Below are positions 62,902-64,000 of a DNA stretch of 64,000 nucleotides, piece after piece. Position numbers and translations under genes: made by a program. Within the stretch, counting starts at the first letter, position 1. The number at the start of each line of letters is the position of its first letter. The DNA is from Glycomyces luteolus (lineage in GTDB: Bacteria > Actinomycetota > Actinomycetes > Mycobacteriales > Micromonosporaceae), in NCBI RefSeq assembly GCF_027622875.1, contig NZ_JAPZVP010000008.1, positions 42,518-106,517 on the forward strand. The letters are read 5' to 3'. Below the pieces are notes generated by a model, which had not been told where the DNA came from, did no database searches, and saw nothing but the letters and a program-made list of their open reading frames with translations.

Positions 62902-62994
62902 GGAACGTTTTGTTCCTGGGGTAATCATGTGTTCCAATGGAGGAATCCGTAAGAAGGCACTTTCATGTGCCAGGGGGTACAGGAATGTTCCTGT
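62902..62994. promoter_or_regulatory. Palindromes in the MFS/HxlR divergent region
   Basis: Three GGAA/TTCC-type dyads: GGAAC-N5-GTTCC (62902-62916), a TTCC-N6-GGAA segment (about 62932-62945), and the near-perfect ACAGGAATGTTCCTGT (62979-62994). Their shared half-sites and spacing suggest binding of a dimeric regulator, most simply the divergent HxlR protein. Confidence 0.55.
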
Positions 62995-63073
62995 CCAGGT
63001 CGATCGGCCATTTCCCTGGTTGTGACGTGCGACATAGATGCCTTGGGTCTCGGTCCAGGACAGGGAGAGCTCG

Positions 63074-63463
63074 ATGAACGACGACGACTGCGTGCTGCCG
63101 AAGTCCGACGTGCAGGCCGAGGCCTGCCCCATCGTCCAGATCATCGACCGGGTCGCGGGCAAATGGTCGGTGTCGATCCTGGTCGCGGCCATCCGGAAGC
63201 CGGTGCGCTACACCGAGCTCGAGCGCTCGGTCCCCGGCATCAGCCGCCGGATGCTGACCCTGACCCTGCGGAACCTGGAGCGCGACGGCCTGCTGGAGCG
63301 CACGGTCTACCCGACCGTGCCGCCGAAGGTCGAATACAGCGCGACCCCGAGCGCACGGGAGCTGTACGGGCACTTGACGGGCCTGCTCGAATGGGCCGAG
63401 CGCCACCAGCCCGACATCATCGAGGCCCGGAAGGCCTACGACGAGCAGGCGCTCGCCGCATAA
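63074..63463 (+). CDS. HxlR-family transcriptional regulator
   Basis: 129 residues. The HxlR winged helix is diagnostic: CPIVQIIDRVAGKWSVSILV at 19 onward (one redox-capable Cys near the start of the fold), then TELERSVPGISRRMLTLTLR and a wing ending KVEYSATPSARELYG. Such regulators often respond to oxidants or aldehydes. ATG 63074 has AGGGAGAG upstream. The stop codon sits inside a 30-base tandem repeat whose units form hairpins (63450-63520). Likely controls the divergent exporter. Confidence 0.92.
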   Translation: MNDDDCVLPKSDVQAEACPIVQIIDRVAGKWSVSILVAAIRKPVRYTELERSVPGISRRMLTLTLRNLERDGLLERTVYPTVPPKVEYSATPSARELYGHLTGLLEWAERHQPDIIEARKAYDEQALAA

Positions 63464-63520
63464 AGGACAGGCGAGCGCCCGCTCGCCGCGTAAAGGACAG
63501 GCGAGCGGGCGCTCGCCGCA
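63450..63520 (+). repeat. 30-base tandem repeat spanning the HxlR stop codon
   Basis: Two full units (63450 and 63480) and a third partial unit (63510) of CGCTCGCCGC(A/G)TAAAGGACA followed by GGCGAGCG, period exactly 30. In each unit CGCTCGCC pairs with GGCGAGCG, so stacked hairpins form with the stop codon in the first loop. May act as terminator or mRNA 3'-end protection. Confidence 0.8.
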
Positions 63521-63548
63521 CAACGCGCCCCTTGCTCAGCAAACGTAA

Positions 63549-63585
63549 CGACGCCCGCCGCCTGAAGTCCAGGCGGCGGGCGTCG
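63549..63585. terminator. Bidirectional terminator
   Basis: 16-bp perfect arms (63549-63564 and 63570-63585), 5-base loop, between the convergent HxlR and inositol-monophosphatase-family genes. Confidence 0.9.
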
Positions 63586-63598
63586 ACGTGTCTGCGGC

Positions 63599-64000
63599 TC
63601 AGCCGAGTTCGGTGAGCAGCGCGCGGTGGATGTCCGGTCCGGCGGCGAGCACCGACACGGCCCCGTCGCCGTAGTCGACGCCGTCGAGGTCGGTGACGAG
63701 CACGCCCGCCTCGCGGCAGATCACGGTTCCCGCGGCCACGTCCCAGAGGTTGATGCGCTCGTGGATGACCGCGTCGACCCGGCCCGCCGCGAGCCAGCAC
63801 ATGTCGAGGGCCGCGGTGCCGAGCATCCGGATCCGCTGCACCTTCGGTACGAGCCGCTGCAGGCCGGCGAGGCGGCGCAGGTTGCGCTTGTCCGCGTCGA
63901 GGCCGACCGAGAAGTCCCCCATGGCGACCACGGCTTCGCTGAGATCCGAGGGCCCGGAGGCGCGCAGGGCCTGCTTGTTCAAAGCCGCGCCGTGGCCGAG
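63599..64000 (-). CDS. Inositol monophosphatase family protein, 5' end outside window
   Basis: The C-terminal 133 residues of a larger gene are seen; the frame is open through the right edge, so the start is missing. RMLGTAALDMCWLAAGRVDA and the NLWDVAAGTVICREAGV segment (the metal/substrate Asp of the WDxAAG motif) are the family signature. It is a Mg2+-dependent phosphatase, for inositol phosphate, histidinol phosphate or a similar substrate. The apparent start at 63982 is just an internal codon. Ends before the hairpin at 63549-63585. Confidence 0.88.
   Translation of the reverse strand, partial: LGHGAALNKQALRASGPSDLSEAVVAMGDFSVGLDADKRNLRRLAGLQRLVPKVQRIRMLGTAALDMCWLAAGRVDAVIHERINLWDVAAGTVICREAGVLVTDLDGVDYGDGAVSVLAAGPDIHRALLTELG

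Overview
The window is GC-rich chromosomal DNA from a free-living actinomycete. The evidence is the codon use, frequent GTG and TTG starts, single-base and four-base gene overlaps, and two gene blocks whose order matches the Mycobacterium tuberculosis chromosome. A member of Glycomycetaceae or a related filamentous actinomycete would fit, but genus is a guess. No plasmid, phage, insertion sequence or CRISPR signature was seen.

Region 1 (about 0.1-21.7 kb, nearly all on the minus strand) is a conserved cell-envelope and housekeeping block. It runs in reverse transcription order: tyrS, a TPR protein with a very large RG/RD-rich extension, a HAD phosphatase, (two SCP2-like lipid carriers, plus strand), a phasin-like coiled-coil protein, a 66-residue protein, tlyA, (a Tat-exported cholesterol oxidase, plus strand), nadK, recN, steA, mctB/steB, an MraY-like transferase, a MurJ-type flippase, a GT4 glycosyltransferase, a large membrane protein and pyrG. 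From steA through the GT4 gene, consecutive genes overlap or nearly touch, so they are probably co-translated.

Region 2 (21.8-35.6 kb) is accessory. It has an RNB-family exoribonuclease that carries two dsRBD-like modules instead of cold-shock and S1 domains. A LacI-controlled carbohydrate locus follows (GH3 glycosidase; Gfo/Idh oxidoreductase, PmoA-like protein and cupin; LacI regulator), with operator-like palindromes at each promoter. Then come an orphan periplasmic-binding lipoprotein, bioB, an SH3/NlpC-P60-like protein lacking its catalytic Cys, and a TerC-family membrane protein preceded by a clear yybP-ykoY manganese riboswitch.

Region 3 (35.6-46 kb) is a second conserved block: uvrB, an internally duplicated putative lipoprotein, coaE (fused to a GrpB-like domain), rpsA, polA, the ANTAR regulator pdtaR and a tRNA-Leu(CAA) with a short variable arm.

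Region 4 (46-64 kb) is mixed. It holds an IPT/TIG protein and an Asp-rich 13-residue repeat protein. A response regulator, histidine kinase, membrane GT-C-like protein and epimerase form one operon, divergent from a nucleotidyl/glycosyltransferase fusion and MTA phosphorylase. It also holds a TetR-MMPL pair, a Ser/Thr kinase beside an FHA protein, a DUF1304 protein, an RNA 2'-phosphotransferase next to a P-loop kinase, an MFS exporter divergent from an HxlR regulator, and the 3' part of an inositol-monophosphatase-family gene that runs off the right edge.
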